64,000 nt of DNA from Acidovorax sp. NCPPB 4044 (GTDB lineage Bacteria; Pseudomonadota; Gammaproteobacteria; Burkholderiales; Burkholderiaceae_C), in contig NZ_JAMCOS010000001.1 in the NCBI RefSeq assembly GCF_028069655.1, forward strand, positions 278,001 through 342,000. Reading direction: 5' to 3'. The position numbers and the translations under genes were made by a program. Positions 9,109-18,178 of this stretch are shown piece after piece (the stretch's first letter is position 1; every line of letters begins with the position of its first letter). Below the pieces are notes generated by a model. That model ran no database searches. It had not been told where the DNA came from and saw nothing but the letters and a program-made list of their open reading frames with translations.

Positions 9109-9163
9109 ACCCGGCAGAAACCTACCGCCGCCGCCGCCGCAGCAGCAGCAGCGTGCGTGCGGA

Positions 9164-10525
9164 TCACTCGCGCGTGACGCGCAGCACTTCCTCGGGGCTG
9201 GTGACGCCCGCGCGCACCAGGCGCTCGCCGTCCTCGCGCATGAGCGCCATGCCGCCCGCGATCGCCGTGGCGCGCAGGTCGGCCTCCGCGGCCTGGCCGT
9301 GGATCTGCGCGCGCAGCGTGTCGTCCACCACCAGCAGCTCGAACACGCCCGTCCGGCCGCGGTAGCCGCTCGCGTCCGACGGGTCGAGCTTGCGCACGAG
9401 CCGCTGCGCGAGCACGCCCAGCAGCGAGCTGGAGAGCAGGAACGGCTCCACGCCCATGTCGGTGAGCCGCGTGACGGCGCTGGCCGCGTCGTTGGTGTGC
9501 AGCGTGGCGAGCACCAGGTGGCCCGTGAGCGAGGCCTGGATGGCGATCTGCGCGGTTTCGAAGTCGCGGATCTCGCCGATCATGATCACGTCCGGGTCCT
9601 GGCGCAGGATGGCGCGCAGGGCCTTGGCGAAGGTGAGGTCGATCTTGCTGTTGACCTGCGTCTGGCCCACGCCCGGAAGCTCGTATTCGATCGGGTCTTC
9701 CACCGTCATGATGTTGCCGCTGCTGGCATCGAGCCGGCCGAGCGCGGCGTACAGCGTCGTGGTCTTGCCCGAGCCCGTGGGGCCGGTGACGAGCACGATG
9801 CCGTGCGGCTGGTGGATCAGCCCGTCGAAGCGGCGCAGCGTGTCGCCCTGCATGCCCACCGCTTCCAGGCTCAGCTTGTTGCCGCTCTTGTCCAGCAGGC
9901 GCAGCACGGCGCGTTCGCCGTGGGCGCTGGGCAGGGTGGAGACGCGCACGTCGATGGCGCGCGTGCCCAGGCGCAGGCTGATGCGGCCGTCCTGCGGCAG
10001 GCGCTTCTCGGAGATGTCCAGATCGGCCATGATCTTCAGGCGCGAGATCAGTGCCGCGTGCAGCGCGCGGTTGGGCTGCACCACCTCGCGCAGCGTGCCG
10101 TCCACGCGGAAGCGCACGCTCGAATGCCGCTCGTAGGGCTCGATGTGGATGTCGCTCGCGCCGTCGCGCGCGGCCTGCGTGAGCAGCGCGTTGAGCATGC
10201 GGATGATGGGCGCGTCGCCGGCCGATTCCAGCAGGTCTTCCACGGCCGGCAGCTCCTGCATCATGCGCGAGAGGTCCGCATCGGATTCGACCTCGCTCAC
10301 CACCGTGGCTGCGCTCGATTCGCCCTGCGAGTAGGCCGCGCTGATGCGCTGCGCCATGGCATGGGCGTCGAGCGGCATGAGCTGCTGCACCGTGTGCTTG
10401 CGCATGATCTCGGAGACCGCCCCGGCATCCGGCGCGGGGCCGTGCCAGAGCACGCAGGAGTGGCCGTCGTCCTCCAGCAGCAGCTGGGCACTGCGCGCGA
10501 AGGCGTAGGGAAGCGGGTGGCGCAT
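9164..10525 (-). CDS. gspE: Type II secretion ATPase GspE (lacks tetracysteine motif)
   Basis: Cytoplasmic hexameric ATPase that powers pseudopilus assembly. 453 residues, shorter than the usual ~500. Domains in order: an N-terminal GspL-binding region; the linker and PAS-like part with [10 protein letters not shown] and DGRISLR; Walker [11 protein letters not shown]; Asp box and Walker B around [11 protein letters not shown] and [16 protein letters not shown]; and the His box [14 protein letters not shown]. The zinc-binding CxxC-CxxC insert expected after QRLVR is missing: the chain goes directly from [12 protein letters not shown] to [13 protein letters not shown]. Last gene of the minus-strand gsp operon; gspF, which usually follows, is absent. 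Confidence 0.94.
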   Translation of the reverse strand: MRHPLPYAFARSAQLLLEDDGHSCVLWHGPAPDAGAVSEIMRKHTVQQLMPLDAHAMAQRISAAYSQGESSAATVVSEVESDADLSRMMQELPAVEDLLESAGDAPIIRMLNALLTQAARDGASDIHIEPYERHSSVRFRVDGTLREVVQPNRALHAALISRLKIMADLDISEKRLPQDGRISLRLGTRAIDVRVSTLPSAHGERAVLRLLDKSGNKLSLEAVGMQGDTLRRFDGLIHQPHGIVLVTGPTGSGKTTTLYAALGRLDASSGNIMTVEDPIEYELPGVGQTQVNSKIDLTFAKALRAILRQDPDVIMIGEIRDFETAQIAIQASLTGHLVLATLHTNDAASAVTRLTDMGVEPFLLSSSLLGVLAQRLVRKLDPSDASGYRGRTGVFELLVVDDTLRAQIHGQAAEADLRATAIAGGMALMREDGERLVRAGVTSPEEVLRVTRE

Positions 10526-10564
10526 GGGCGGTGGGGCGGTGGGGCGGGAATGGGGAAGCGGGGG

Positions 10565-13006
10565 TTACTGCGTGCCGAGCTTTTCCGCGGGCGCGGTGTA
10601 CTCCGCGGGCGTGGGAACGTTCACGGAGCGCGGCGGCATGAGCGGCACCAGCGGCGCGGGCGGGGCGAGGCGCATCGGTGCGGGAGCCGGGCTGGGCACC
10701 GGGGCCTGCGCGGGCACAGGCGCGGGCGCCCCGTTCGGGGCGGTCGGCTGCGGCGCCATCGGCGGCAGCACGGGCGCTTCCGACACCGCGCGCATCACCG
10801 TGCTGGGCGCGGGCTGGATGTTCTGCTGCAGCGCACGGATGGCCTCGTAGCGGTCCAGCATGAGCGCGTCGCTGGTGGCGGCGTCGCGGATCACCACGGG
10901 GCGCAGGAACACCATCAGGTTGGTCTTGCGGCGCGAGCGGCTCTCGTTGCGGAAGAGGCCGCCGACCAGCGGCAGGTCGCCCATCACGGGCACCTTGTCC
11001 TGGCCCAGCGAATAGCGGTCCTCCAGCAGGCCGCCGAGCACGATCACGCTGCCGTCGTTCACGAGCACCGTGGACTCGATGGAGCGCACGCTGGTCGTCG
11101 GGCCGTTGGCCGACGACAGGGTGGACGCATCGACCTGCGACACCTCCTGGTAGAGCGTGAGCTTCACGGTGCCGTTCTCGTTGATCTGCGGGCGCACGCG
11201 CAGCATCAGGCCCACGTCCTTGCGCTCCACGGTCGTGAACGGGTTCACCGTGCTGCTGCCGGTGCTGTTGGCGTAGGAGCCGGTGACGAAGGGCACGTTG
11301 TTGCCGATGATGATCCGCGCTTCCTCGTTGTCCAGCGTCATCAGGTTGGGCGTGGACAGCACGTTGGCGTCGCCGGTGTTCTCCAGGAAGTTGGCGAGCG
11401 CGCCCAGGTAGTAGTTGCCGTTGATGCGCGGCGCGATGGCGACGTTGAGGCCGTTGCCCGGGCGCGTGCCGCTGCTGGACAGCGCCGAGGTGACGCTGCT
11501 CACGCTGCCGCTGGCCGCCGCCAGCGCGAGGTTGAGGATGTTCGCGCCGCCTGCGGCCGTGGAGTTGGTGCCCACGATGCCGACCGTGCCGCTGCCGTAG
11601 TTGCCCATCACCCCCTGCCACTGGATGCCGAAGTCCGCCACCTTGTTGGCGGCCACCTCGACGATCAGGCTCTCCACCAGCACCTGCGCGCGCCGGCCGT
11701 CGAGCTGGTCGATCACGGCGCGCAGTTGCCGGAACTGCGGCTCGGGCGCCGAAATGATGAGCGAGTTGGTGGACGGGTCGGCCTGGATCTGGCCGCCGGT
11801 GGATGGCTGGTTGCTGTTGGCGGAGTTGAGGCTGCCCGAGCTGCCGCCCAGCCCGCCCGCGCTGCTGCCGCTGCTGCTGCCCATGCCGCTGCCACCCATG
11901 CCGCTGCTGGTGCTGGTCTGCGTGAGGCCCGTGCCCGACAGGCCGGCGGAGCTGAGGCCGCCGGCGCTGCTGCCGGAAGGCGTGCCGGACCCGGACGATC
12001 CGCTGCCCATGGAGGCCGACAGTGCCGCGCGCAGCGTCGTCGCGAGCTTGGTCGCATCGGCGTTGCGCAGGTACACGACGTGGATGTTGCCGGTGGCGGC
12101 CGCGCTGCCGGCCGCCGGGGCCTGGTCGAGCTTGGCCACCAGCGTGCGCACGAGCGACAGGCGCGCCGGATTGGCGGCCCGCACGATCAGCGAATTGCTG
12201 CGCGGCTCGGGCAGCAGCGTGGTGCGGTAGGCGGTGTCGCTCTGGCCCGGCGTGGCGCCGGCCGTGCCCGTGGGCGTGGCGCCCGTGCCGCCGGCGCTGC
12301 CCGTGCCTTCCACGAGCCGCGCCACCAGCGGCGCGAGTTCGCTCGCCACCGCGTTGCGCAGGGGGATCACCTCCACGTCGCTCGCGTTGGAGACGTCCAT
12401 CGCGGCCACGATGCGTGCGATGCGCTGCAGGTTGTCGGCGTAATCGGTGACCACGAGCGAGTTGTTGCCGGGGTTCACGTTGATCGTGTTGTTGGGGCTG
12501 ATGAGCGGGCGCAGCACCGGCACGAGGTTCGCTGCGTTCTCGAAGTTGAGCTTGAAGATCTGCGTGACGATCTGCCCGCCGCCCGGTGCGCGGCCCGAGT
12601 CGCCCTGCGTGACGCTCACCGTGCCGGCCTGCAGCTTGGCATCCGCCTCGGGCACGACCTTGTACAGGCCCGCCGCTTCGACCACGGTGAAGCCTTGCAG
12701 GCGCAGTGCCGCGAGGAACTGCTGGAACGCCGCGGCCGGCGGCACCGGCCGCTCGGTGACCAGCGTGAGCTGGCCCTTCACGCGCGGGTCCACCACCACG
12801 TTGCGGCCGGTGATGGTGGCCATGGTGCGGGCCACGGCTTCGATCTCGGCGCCGGCGAAGTTCAGCGTCACGGGCTCTCCGGGCCGCACGCTGGCGTTGC
12901 TGCCGCCGGTCTGGGCATGCAATGGGCCGCATGCCGCCGCAATCATTGCCCCGAGTGCTATTGATTTAAGAGCAAACCGCAGAGGCTGCGAAGTCAAGGA
13001 AGTCAT
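10565..13006 (-). CDS. gspD: Type II secretion outer-membrane secretin GspD
   Basis: 813-residue secretin forming the outer-membrane channel. It begins with a signal peptide (cleavage near LHAQ, residue ~32), then the N0 domain (NFAGAEIEAVARTMATITGRN), N1-N3 repeats (NAANLVPVLRPL, DVEVIPLRNA, VVYLRNADATKLA), a long Ser/Gly-rich insert in N3 (coding roughly 11820-12010), and the secretin domain with VLVESLIVEVAANKVADFGIQWQG and EEARIIIGNNVPFVTG. The C-terminal tail is Pro/Ala-rich (S-domain-like; a pilotin is not visible here). The signal peptide core is encoded by copy G of the 47-bp repeat. Start 13006 leaves a 5-bp gap after gspN. Confidence 0.96.
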   Translation of the reverse strand: MTSLTSQPLRFALKSIALGAMIAAACGPLHAQTGGSNASVRPGEPVTLNFAGAEIEAVARTMATITGRNVVVDPRVKGQLTLVTERPVPPAAAFQQFLAALRLQGFTVVEAAGLYKVVPEADAKLQAGTVSVTQGDSGRAPGGGQIVTQIFKLNFENAANLVPVLRPLISPNNTINVNPGNNSLVVTDYADNLQRIARIVAAMDVSNASDVEVIPLRNAVASELAPLVARLVEGTGSAGGTGATPTGTAGATPGQSDTAYRTTLLPEPRSNSLIVRAANPARLSLVRTLVAKLDQAPAAGSAAATGNIHVVYLRNADATKLATTLRAALSASMGSGSSGSGTPSGSSAGGLSSAGLSGTGLTQTSTSSGMGGSGMGSSSGSSAGGLGGSSGSLNSANSNQPSTGGQIQADPSTNSLIISAPEPQFRQLRAVIDQLDGRRAQVLVESLIVEVAANKVADFGIQWQGVMGNYGSGTVGIVGTNSTAAGGANILNLALAAASGSVSSVTSALSSSGTRPGNGLNVAIAPRINGNYYLGALANFLENTGDANVLSTPNLMTLDNEEARIIIGNNVPFVTGSYANSTGSSTVNPFTTVERKDVGLMLRVRPQINENGTVKLTLYQEVSQVDASTLSSANGPTTSVRSIESTVLVNDGSVIVLGGLLEDRYSLGQDKVPVMGDLPLVGGLFRNESRSRRKTNLMVFLRPVVIRDAATSDALMLDRYEAIRALQQNIQPAPSTVMRAVSEAPVLPPMAPQPTAPNGAPAPVPAQAPVPSPAPAPMRLAPPAPLVPLMPPRSVNVPTPAEYTAPAEKLGTQ
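12930..12976 (-). repeat. 47-bp dispersed repeat, copy G (inside gspD signal peptide)
   Basis: Read on the minus strand it matches the family over the full length with identical spacing: TTTGCT, N10, TAGCA, N7, CAATG, N4, CGGCGGCATG. It is translated as part of the GspD signal peptide (FALKSIALGAMIAAACG). The phase TTT GCT ... ATA GCA is the same as in copy F in the ABC binding protein. Confidence 0.6.
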
Positions 13007-13011
13007 AGGGT

Positions 13012-13824
13012 TCAACCCACGGTGATGAGGGACCGTGCGCCCGTGCGCCGTCCGATGATGTTGAGAAGGTTGGCCAGCGCTCCCTCGCGTTCCGGGGCGG
13101 CCGTGGCTTCGCCCTCGAAACGCAGGCGCTGGCCGATCCAGCGGCCGCTGCCGGTGAGGCGCAGCGCGCCGTCGAGCGTGGAGAGGGTGAGCGTCGTGAC
13201 CTCGCCCCCCTGCAGGTTCAGCCGGTAGCTGCCCATGGGGCGCAGCGTGGACAGGCGCGAGGACATGCCGAGCGCATCCAGTTGCGCCTGGCCCGCGATC
13301 ACCACGCGCCCGGCCGCGCTGTCCAGCGTTAGGCCCTGCGTGCGCAGTGCGAGCTGCCCCTGCGGCTGCAGGGTGTTGAAGGGGGTGCCGAGGCCCGACA
13401 GCACGGCGGCGGGCCATTGGCTCTGTCCGTCGGCGATGGCCACGTGCGCGCCGCCCCAGCGCGGCTCGATGCGGGCCGCGAGGGGCTGGGCCGTGCAGCA
13501 GTCGGCGGTCACCTGCGCGCGCAGGCCTTTCCAGGCGGGGCGCAACTGCCAGTGCAGCCGCCCGGGCAGGGCGGCCTGGTCGGCACTGCCGCTGCCGCCC
13601 GCCAGCATCAGCTGGGCCGATCCGGTCCAGACCGTGCCGCGCGCCTGTGCCAGCCGCACCTGGCCCTGGCTGGCGCGCTCCACGCCCGCGGCCAGCCATT
13701 GGGCCGGTGCGAAGAACAGCACGGCGGGCAGGGCACCCAGCAGGCACCCGGCGATGGCCCAGCCGCGCGGAGAGCGCGGGGGGCGCGGCGCGGAAGAGCG
13801 GAGGCTGCGGGAAGAACGTGGCAC
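13012..13824 (-). CDS. gspN: Type II secretion protein GspN
   Basis: 270-residue inner-membrane protein with one N-terminal membrane segment (WAIAGCLLGALPAVLFFAPA, residues ~22-41) and a periplasmic beta-rich domain. The segment GQVRLAQARGTVWTGSAQLML followed by LPGRLHWQLRP is the recognisable T2SS protein N signature. Its exact role in the secreton is poorly defined, and some systems lack it. It lies between gspM (64-bp gap) and gspD (5-bp gap), the position seen in Xanthomonas- and Burkholderia-type clusters. Confidence 0.87.
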   Translation of the reverse strand: MPRSSRSLRSSAPRPPRSPRGWAIAGCLLGALPAVLFFAPAQWLAAGVERASQGQVRLAQARGTVWTGSAQLMLAGGSGSADQAALPGRLHWQLRPAWKGLRAQVTADCCTAQPLAARIEPRWGGAHVAIADGQSQWPAAVLSGLGTPFNTLQPQGQLALRTQGLTLDSAAGRVVIAGQAQLDALGMSSRLSTLRPMGSYRLNLQGGEVTTLTLSTLDGALRLTGSGRWIGQRLRFEGEATAAPEREGALANLLNIIGRRTGARSLITVG

Positions 13825-13888
13825 GGTGTTCGGCGATGGAGAAAGAGAGAGAAGAAGAGGGCGGGATGGGCGGTTGCTGCGGCGGCGC

Positions 13889-14524
13889 CTACCGTGCGGG
13901 CAGCGTCAGCACCAGCGTGCCGTTCCAGCGCGGCATGGCGTCGTCGGGCGCTGCGGGCGCAGCGCGCGGGGCGGTGGCCGCAGCGACTCGCGCCGGGGAA
14001 GTGGGGCCCATCACGGCGGGGCCGGCCGGTGCGGCGGCGGCCGTGCTGCGCACCAGCCGCGCTTCGACCGGCACCGTGCGCGCATTGCTGCGGGCCTGGG
14101 CCAGCCAGTCGGCCACGGCGTCGGCGGGCGCCGCCTTGAGCGTGACCGTGGCGCGGTCGCCCAGGATCGCGATCTGCGCCTGGTTGCCCAGACGCTGCCC
14201 GAGCGACGTGCGCAGGGCCTGCGATGCGTCGCCGGCCGGGGCTGCGGGGGCGGCCTGCAGTTGCAGGGCCTCGGCCTGCAGGGCCTGCATGCGCTGCAAC
14301 TGCGCGTCGAGCGCGGCATGCTGCTGCGGCGCCTCGCGCAGTGTGCGCACGGCGGGTGCCAGCATCACCCACCAGAGCAGTGCCACCGCGACCAGCGCGG
14401 CGGCGGCCAGCACCAGCGATTGCTCGCGCGGCGCGAGCGCCTTCCAGCGGGCGCGCAGCACGGCCGCGCGGCCGGGCGCGTCGTGGCCCGCGGGGGCGGG
14501 CGCGGGGCGCAGCGATGGCTTCAT
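13889..14524 (-). CDS. gspM: Type II secretion protein GspM
   Basis: 211-residue bitopic inner-membrane protein. A cytoplasmic tail with RWKALAPREQSLVLAAAALVA is the classic GspM lead-in, the membrane helix spans residues ~35-55, and a ferredoxin-like periplasmic domain follows (ALRTSLGQRLGNQAQIAILGDRATVTL). GspM stabilises GspL in the assembly platform. It overlaps the gspL stop by 4 bp, so the two are translationally coupled. The C-terminal stretch after residue ~165 is Ala/Pro-rich and looks unstructured. Confidence 0.88.
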   Translation of the reverse strand: MKPSLRPAPAPAGHDAPGRAAVLRARWKALAPREQSLVLAAAALVAVALLWWVMLAPAVRTLREAPQQHAALDAQLQRMQALQAEALQLQAAPAAPAGDASQALRTSLGQRLGNQAQIAILGDRATVTLKAAPADAVADWLAQARSNARTVPVEARLVRSTAAAAPAGPAVMGPTSPARVAAATAPRAAPAAPDDAMPRWNGTLVLTLPAR

Positions 14525-15777
14525 GGCCGGTCTCCTTCGCGCAGCAGCACGGCGCCGTCGCGCACCTGGGCGCGGTAGCCGGTCGCGGCCAGCCGCTCGT
14601 TGGCGGCCGAGAGTTCGGCGGGTTGCAGTTCGATGCCGCGCAGGCGCAGTTCACCGGCGGCGTATTCGATGGCGGTGGGCAGGCGTCCGCCGGGCAGCGC
14701 ACCGCCCGCGGCCGCGAGCAGCGGTTCGAGGTCGCGGGCGGAGACGCCGCCCGCTTCCTGGCGCAGCCGCGCCACCTCGCGTTCCATCTGCACCGGTGCG
14801 TCGACCACCACCTGCACCTGCGGAAAGGTCTGCGTGAGCGCGTTGCGCACGCCGGCCTGCTTGGCCGCCAGCGCCTGCCGCTCCTGCCAGGCCCAGGCGT
14901 TCAGCCCCACGAGCTGCGTGGCCACGCACACGCCCAGTGCCCAGCGGGCAGCCCGCCACTGCGGAGCGCGCGCGAAGGCGCCCAGCGACGAAGTGGCCCT
15001 GCGCATCGTGCGCGTGCGGCGGTTGCTTGCGAATTCGAACTGCGCCAGGTCCCAGGAGCCGCGGGCCGCGGCCAGGGCGCGCTGCGCGGCCGTGTGCAGC
15101 ACCGTGGGCCGGTTCAGCATCCGCTCGGTGAGGGCCGCCACGGCCGGCTCCGTGCGCACGGGCGGGGGGGCTTCGCCCGACGCCGCATCGGCGGCCGTTC
15201 CCAGCGCACCGGCGAGCTGCAGCGTGGCGGGCGAGAGCGGGAGCATCGCCAGCGCATCGTCCGGACCCTGTCCGGTGGCGACCAGGAAAGGGTCCTCGGG
15301 GGTTCCGATGGCGAAGTATTCGGGGGCGCCGCCCGCCGTGGCGCCGGGCGCGAACTCGGGCACCACGCGCTGCACGGGGCGGCCCGCGGCCTCCAGCGCC
15401 TGCAGGGCCGTGCGCAGCCAGGCCCTGTCGCACACGGCCACCCAGGCGGGCGCACCGGGCCGGGCGCCGGGCTCCAGCGCGAAATGCAGTTGCGCGGGAT
15501 CGTCCAGCAGCCGCTCTTCCAGCAGGCCTTCCAGCACCGCGCGCAGCCGCCCGGGCTGGGCCGCGGCGCCCTGCGGCAGGGTCAGGCGCTGCCACGACAG
15601 CGCCCGGACGGGCACGACGGCCACCACCTCTCCCGCGCGGCCCGGGTCGGGCAGCAGCGGCGCGGGTGCGCTGGCATGGCGTGTGGCGGTGTGGCCGTCC
15701 ACGGTCAGCGCGTAGCTGTACTCGGTGGCCGGCCCGGGGGCGCTGCCCTGGGGCAGGAAAAGGATGAGGGTGCTCAT
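14521..15777 (-). CDS. gspL: Type II secretion protein GspL
   Basis: 418 residues. The actin-like cytoplasmic domain (MSTLILFLPQG, VVAVVPVRALSWQRLTLPQG, RLRAVLEGLLEERLLDDPAQLHFAL) recruits GspE. A single membrane helix follows (RAARWALGVCVATQLVGLNAWAW, residues ~262-284), then a periplasmic ferredoxin-like domain that pairs with GspM. The ATP-binding residues of true actins are not conserved, as usual in this family. It starts 63 bp downstream of gspK and overlaps gspM. Confidence 0.9.
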   Translation of the reverse strand: MSTLILFLPQGSAPGPATEYSYALTVDGHTATRHASAPAPLLPDPGRAGEVVAVVPVRALSWQRLTLPQGAAAQPGRLRAVLEGLLEERLLDDPAQLHFALEPGARPGAPAWVAVCDRAWLRTALQALEAAGRPVQRVVPEFAPGATAGGAPEYFAIGTPEDPFLVATGQGPDDALAMLPLSPATLQLAGALGTAADAASGEAPPPVRTEPAVAALTERMLNRPTVLHTAAQRALAAARGSWDLAQFEFASNRRTRTMRRATSSLGAFARAPQWRAARWALGVCVATQLVGLNAWAWQERQALAAKQAGVRNALTQTFPQVQVVVDAPVQMEREVARLRQEAGGVSARDLEPLLAAAGGALPGGRLPTAIEYAAGELRLRGIELQPAELSAANERLAATGYRAQVRDGAVLLREGDRP

Positions 15778-15840
15778 GGATGGAATTCGCGGGCCATTTT
15801 AGGGGCCTTGCGTGACCGGAGCCGTCGGCTCCGGCGGCGG

Positions 15841-16911
15841 TCAGCGGGGGGCGGCCGGGCTCCTCACGAAGGCGCCGCGCTCGCGCCACAGCGTGCGCGC
15901 GGTGCTGCCGGCCTTGTAGACCAGCGAGCGCTCTTCCACCACGGTGTCGCCCAGGCGCAGCCGGCCGCGCACTTCGTAATAGGTGGACATGACCGAATGG
16001 GTCTCGGCCGCGATCTGCACCGAACCGCCCAACTGGCGGCTGGCATCGGCGGTCGTCTTGAAGTGGCTCGATTCGCGGGACTGCACGAGCCGCTGCGCGC
16101 CCGCCATGTCCAGGCCGTCGATGCTCGCGCGCAGCACCTGCGCGCTGGCGGTGTTGAGGTTGACGGCCGTGCGCCGCGGCAGCAGCGTGGCGTAGGGCTC
16201 CAGCGCCGCGACGGTGGCGGGCGACAGCCCCATCCAGGTGAGCTGCGTGAAGCTGCGTGGCATGAGCGGCACGCTGGAGAGATCCGTTCCCGAAGCCTCC
16301 GAGGCCGATGCCCCGCTGGAGGCCGTGGTGCCTGCCGTTCCCGCCGTTCCCGCGGCGGTGCTGTTCGCCAGCGCCTTCTGCAGCCCGGTCGCCAGTTGCG
16401 ACAGCTCCTGCTGCGGCAGGCCCAGGGATTCGAAGAGCCGGGTGAACTGGCGCAATGCGGTGGCCGACACCGCGCCGCCCTCGATCAGGTTGAAGACGTT
16501 GAGGCGCGACTGCAGATCGGTGATCTGCCCCGAGAGAAAGGCGTTGGCCGTGTCGGTGCTCGCATCCGGCTCGGTGGTGCCTTCGGGGCCTGCGGCCAGG
16601 AAGGTGGACAGGCGCGCCTCTTCTAGCGGCACGGCCCAGGGCTCGGCCAGGTGGTCGGTGCCGTCGCCGCCGCGCGCGAAGAGGTCCTCGCGCAGGATGA
16701 GGCGCGACCAGTCGAGCGCGCCCATCAGCAGCCATGCGGATTGCACGCGCGCGCGCTCCGAGGTCTCCACCTCGATGGCGCGCCACTGCTGCCACATGGC
16801 CGCCGCCGCGAACGTGGCCACGAGCGTGACGGTCAGCATGGCGGCCAGCAGCGCGGCCCCGCGCGCGCGCAGCGGGCGGCTGCGCGAAGCGGCATGGGTC
16901 CGCCGCCTCAC
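15841..16911 (-). CDS. gspK: Type II secretion minor pseudopilin GspK
   Basis: 356 residues. A type IV prepilin-like N-terminus has the hydrophobic helix GAALLAAMLTVTLVATFAAAAMWQQW, followed by the GspK domain with SERARVQSAWLLMGALDWSRLIL, FLSGQITDLQSRLNVFNL and the SAM-like repeats TAVNLNTASAQVLRASIDGLD. GspK caps the pseudopilus tip with GspI and GspJ and lacks the conserved Glu5, as expected. The start is GTG 16911, which overlaps the gspJ stop (GTGA), so it is coupled to gspJ. Confidence 0.92.
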   Translation of the reverse strand: MRRRTHAASRSRPLRARGAALLAAMLTVTLVATFAAAAMWQQWRAIEVETSERARVQSAWLLMGALDWSRLILREDLFARGGDGTDHLAEPWAVPLEEARLSTFLAAGPEGTTEPDASTDTANAFLSGQITDLQSRLNVFNLIEGGAVSATALRQFTRLFESLGLPQQELSQLATGLQKALANSTAAGTAGTAGTTASSGASASEASGTDLSSVPLMPRSFTQLTWMGLSPATVAALEPYATLLPRRTAVNLNTASAQVLRASIDGLDMAGAQRLVQSRESSHFKTTADASRQLGGSVQIAAETHSVMSTYYEVRGRLRLGDTVVEERSLVYKAGSTARTLWRERGAFVRSPAAPR

Positions 16912-17612
16912 GACTTGCCCCCTCCGTTGGTGGGATTGACCCAGTCGCGGGTGATGGTGCCGGCCAGCGCGCGGCCCGGGGGCAGCACGATCTGCAGGCG
17001 AACGCCGTCGGGGATGTTGGTCGGCGCCGTGGGCCCGATGCCCTGCGCCGCGGACGCCGTGGCGCTGCTGGACAGGCCGTTGTACCAGGCGCCGTCGCGG
17101 TAGTAGAAGAGGTTCCAGCCCTCCAGCGGCAGGAGCACGGTTTCGCCGCGCTCCGTGCCCGCGCTGCCGGCGCCGCCCGAGCGCGCCCAGAGCGCGGCGC
17201 GCTGCCAGGCGGTGGTCCATTCGCCGCGCGTGCGCAGCGGCGGCGACTGCCAGCGCAGCCACTGGTCGGTACCGTTCACGGCGCGCCGCGCCCAGGCCAC
17301 GACGAAGGCGCCTTCGTCCGGCGTGGCCGTTCCGCGGCGCGTGAGGCGCAGCACCTGGCCGTCCCAGTCGATGGGCTCGGTCTGGTCGATGGCCTGCAGC
17401 GCATCGAGGTCGGCCGTCCACTGCGACAGCGCCGCCTGCAGCACCAGCAACTCGTCCGCACGCGCGCGGGTCTGCTCCTGCGCACGCACCATGCCGTCCA
17501 GCCCGCGCCAGCTCATGAGGGCGAGCAGCGACATGATCGCGATCGCGACCAGCAGCTCCACGAGGGTGAAGCCCGCGGCCCGGCGCGCAGCCGGCGCCCG
17601 GACGACATGCAT
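16908..17612 (-). CDS. gspJ: Type II secretion minor pseudopilin GspJ
   Basis: 234 residues. The prepilin peptidase site RRAAGFTLVELLVAIAIMSLL lies about 15 residues from the chosen ATG (17612), with a Glu at +5. Downstream, WRGLDGMVRAQEQT and a beta-rich domain ending in VRLQIVLPPG match GspJ. The frame runs open upstream to 18008, but that part reads through the 100-bp repeat and is not coding. Minor pseudopilin in the K-I-J tip complex; overlaps gspK. Confidence 0.9.
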   Translation of the reverse strand: MHVVRAPAARRAAGFTLVELLVAIAIMSLLALMSWRGLDGMVRAQEQTRARADELLVLQAALSQWTADLDALQAIDQTEPIDWDGQVLRLTRRGTATPDEGAFVVAWARRAVNGTDQWLRWQSPPLRTRGEWTTAWQRAALWARSGGAGSAGTERGETVLLPLEGWNLFYYRDGAWYNGLSSSATASAAQGIGPTAPTNIPDGVRLQIVLPPGRALAGTITRDWVNPTNGGGKS

Positions 17613-17690
17613 TGCCGGGTGTCCGGGGAACGAGGTTGCCACGCCCGATCCGCAACGCCTGGAACCGGCGCTGCGTCTCCGGTCCGAAGG

Positions 17691-17790
17691 CCGCGGAGCA
17701 GGCCATGCCAGCAGACGCCGTGGAACGGGCTTGGCCCGGCCACTGGCGTCGTCCCCCTCGGGGGGAAGGCGCCGAAGGCGACTCAGGGAG
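17691..17790 (-). repeat. ~100-bp GC-rich dispersed repeat, copy 1 (gspI-gspJ gap)
   Basis: Minus-strand reading begins CTCCCTGAGTCGCCTTCGG and continues CGCCTTCCCCCCGAGGGGGAC, then runs to GCTCCGCGG. It is highly similar to 40956-41056 over the whole length. The CCCC/GGGG core can form a strong hairpin. It lies between two co-directional gsp genes and probably accounts for the unusual 182-bp gap in an otherwise overlapping operon. Confidence 0.8.
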
Positions 17791-17794
17791 GACA

Positions 17795-18178
17795 TCAGTA
17801 CCTCCCCACGATGGTGGAGAGCCGCAGCACCGGCCCCGTGGCATCGAAGACCTGCGCATCGACCCGGCGGAACTGTGGATTGGGCGTGGGCCGCACGGCC
17901 ACCGCCACGTCGAAGCGCTGCCCGGCCTGCTCGCAAGGCACCGTGCTGTCGCCGATGGAGGGCATCTGGCGCGACAGCCGCACTTTCACCAGTTCGTTCT
18001 CGGCGCACACATGGGCCAGCATCACGTCGCCCTGCCGGGCGGTGCTGCGCGCCAGCGCGGAGACGGCCTGCGTGCCGGCCGCCAGCGCGATGGCCACGAT
18101 GGCCAGCGCCACGAGGATCTCGACCAACGTGAAGCCCGCGTGCCTGCGCAGGCGGCGGGGCGTCGGGAGAGGGGTCAT
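17795..18178 (-). CDS. gspI: Type II secretion minor pseudopilin GspI
   Basis: 127 residues. Prepilin cleavage site RRHAGFTLVEILVALAIVAIALA with Glu at +5, then the GspI pattern of a short alpha/beta domain with HVCAENELVKVRL. It nucleates the K-I-J tip complex. The start codon overlaps the gspH stop (ATGA). The downstream gap to gspJ holds repeat family 2. Confidence 0.92.
   Translation of the reverse strand: MTPLPTPRRLRRHAGFTLVEILVALAIVAIALAAGTQAVSALARSTARQGDVMLAHVCAENELVKVRLSRQMPSIGDSTVPCEQAGQRFDVAVAVRPTPNPQFRRVDAQVFDATGPVLRLSTIVGRY

Noticed and set aside
9118..9170. Run of CCGCCG trinucleotides after arsC, possible CRISPR or microsatellite
   Set aside because: Only a short imperfect trinucleotide run; no direct repeats with spacers of regular length anywhere in the window.
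8943..12932. 1329-codon minus-strand frame covering gspE and gspD
   Set aside because: A frame-shifted shadow of gspE/gspD rich in Arg and Ala. The genuine frames give secretin and ATPase motifs.
9299..12964. 1221-codon plus-strand frame opposite gspD/gspE
   Set aside because: Antisense to verified T2SS genes; no recognisable domain; composition typical of high-GC shadows.
17613..18008. Upstream extension of gspJ (SLSRLRRLPPEGD...)
   Set aside because: The extension reads through repeat family 2; the peptide pattern comes from the repeat, and the true start has the prepilin site nearby.
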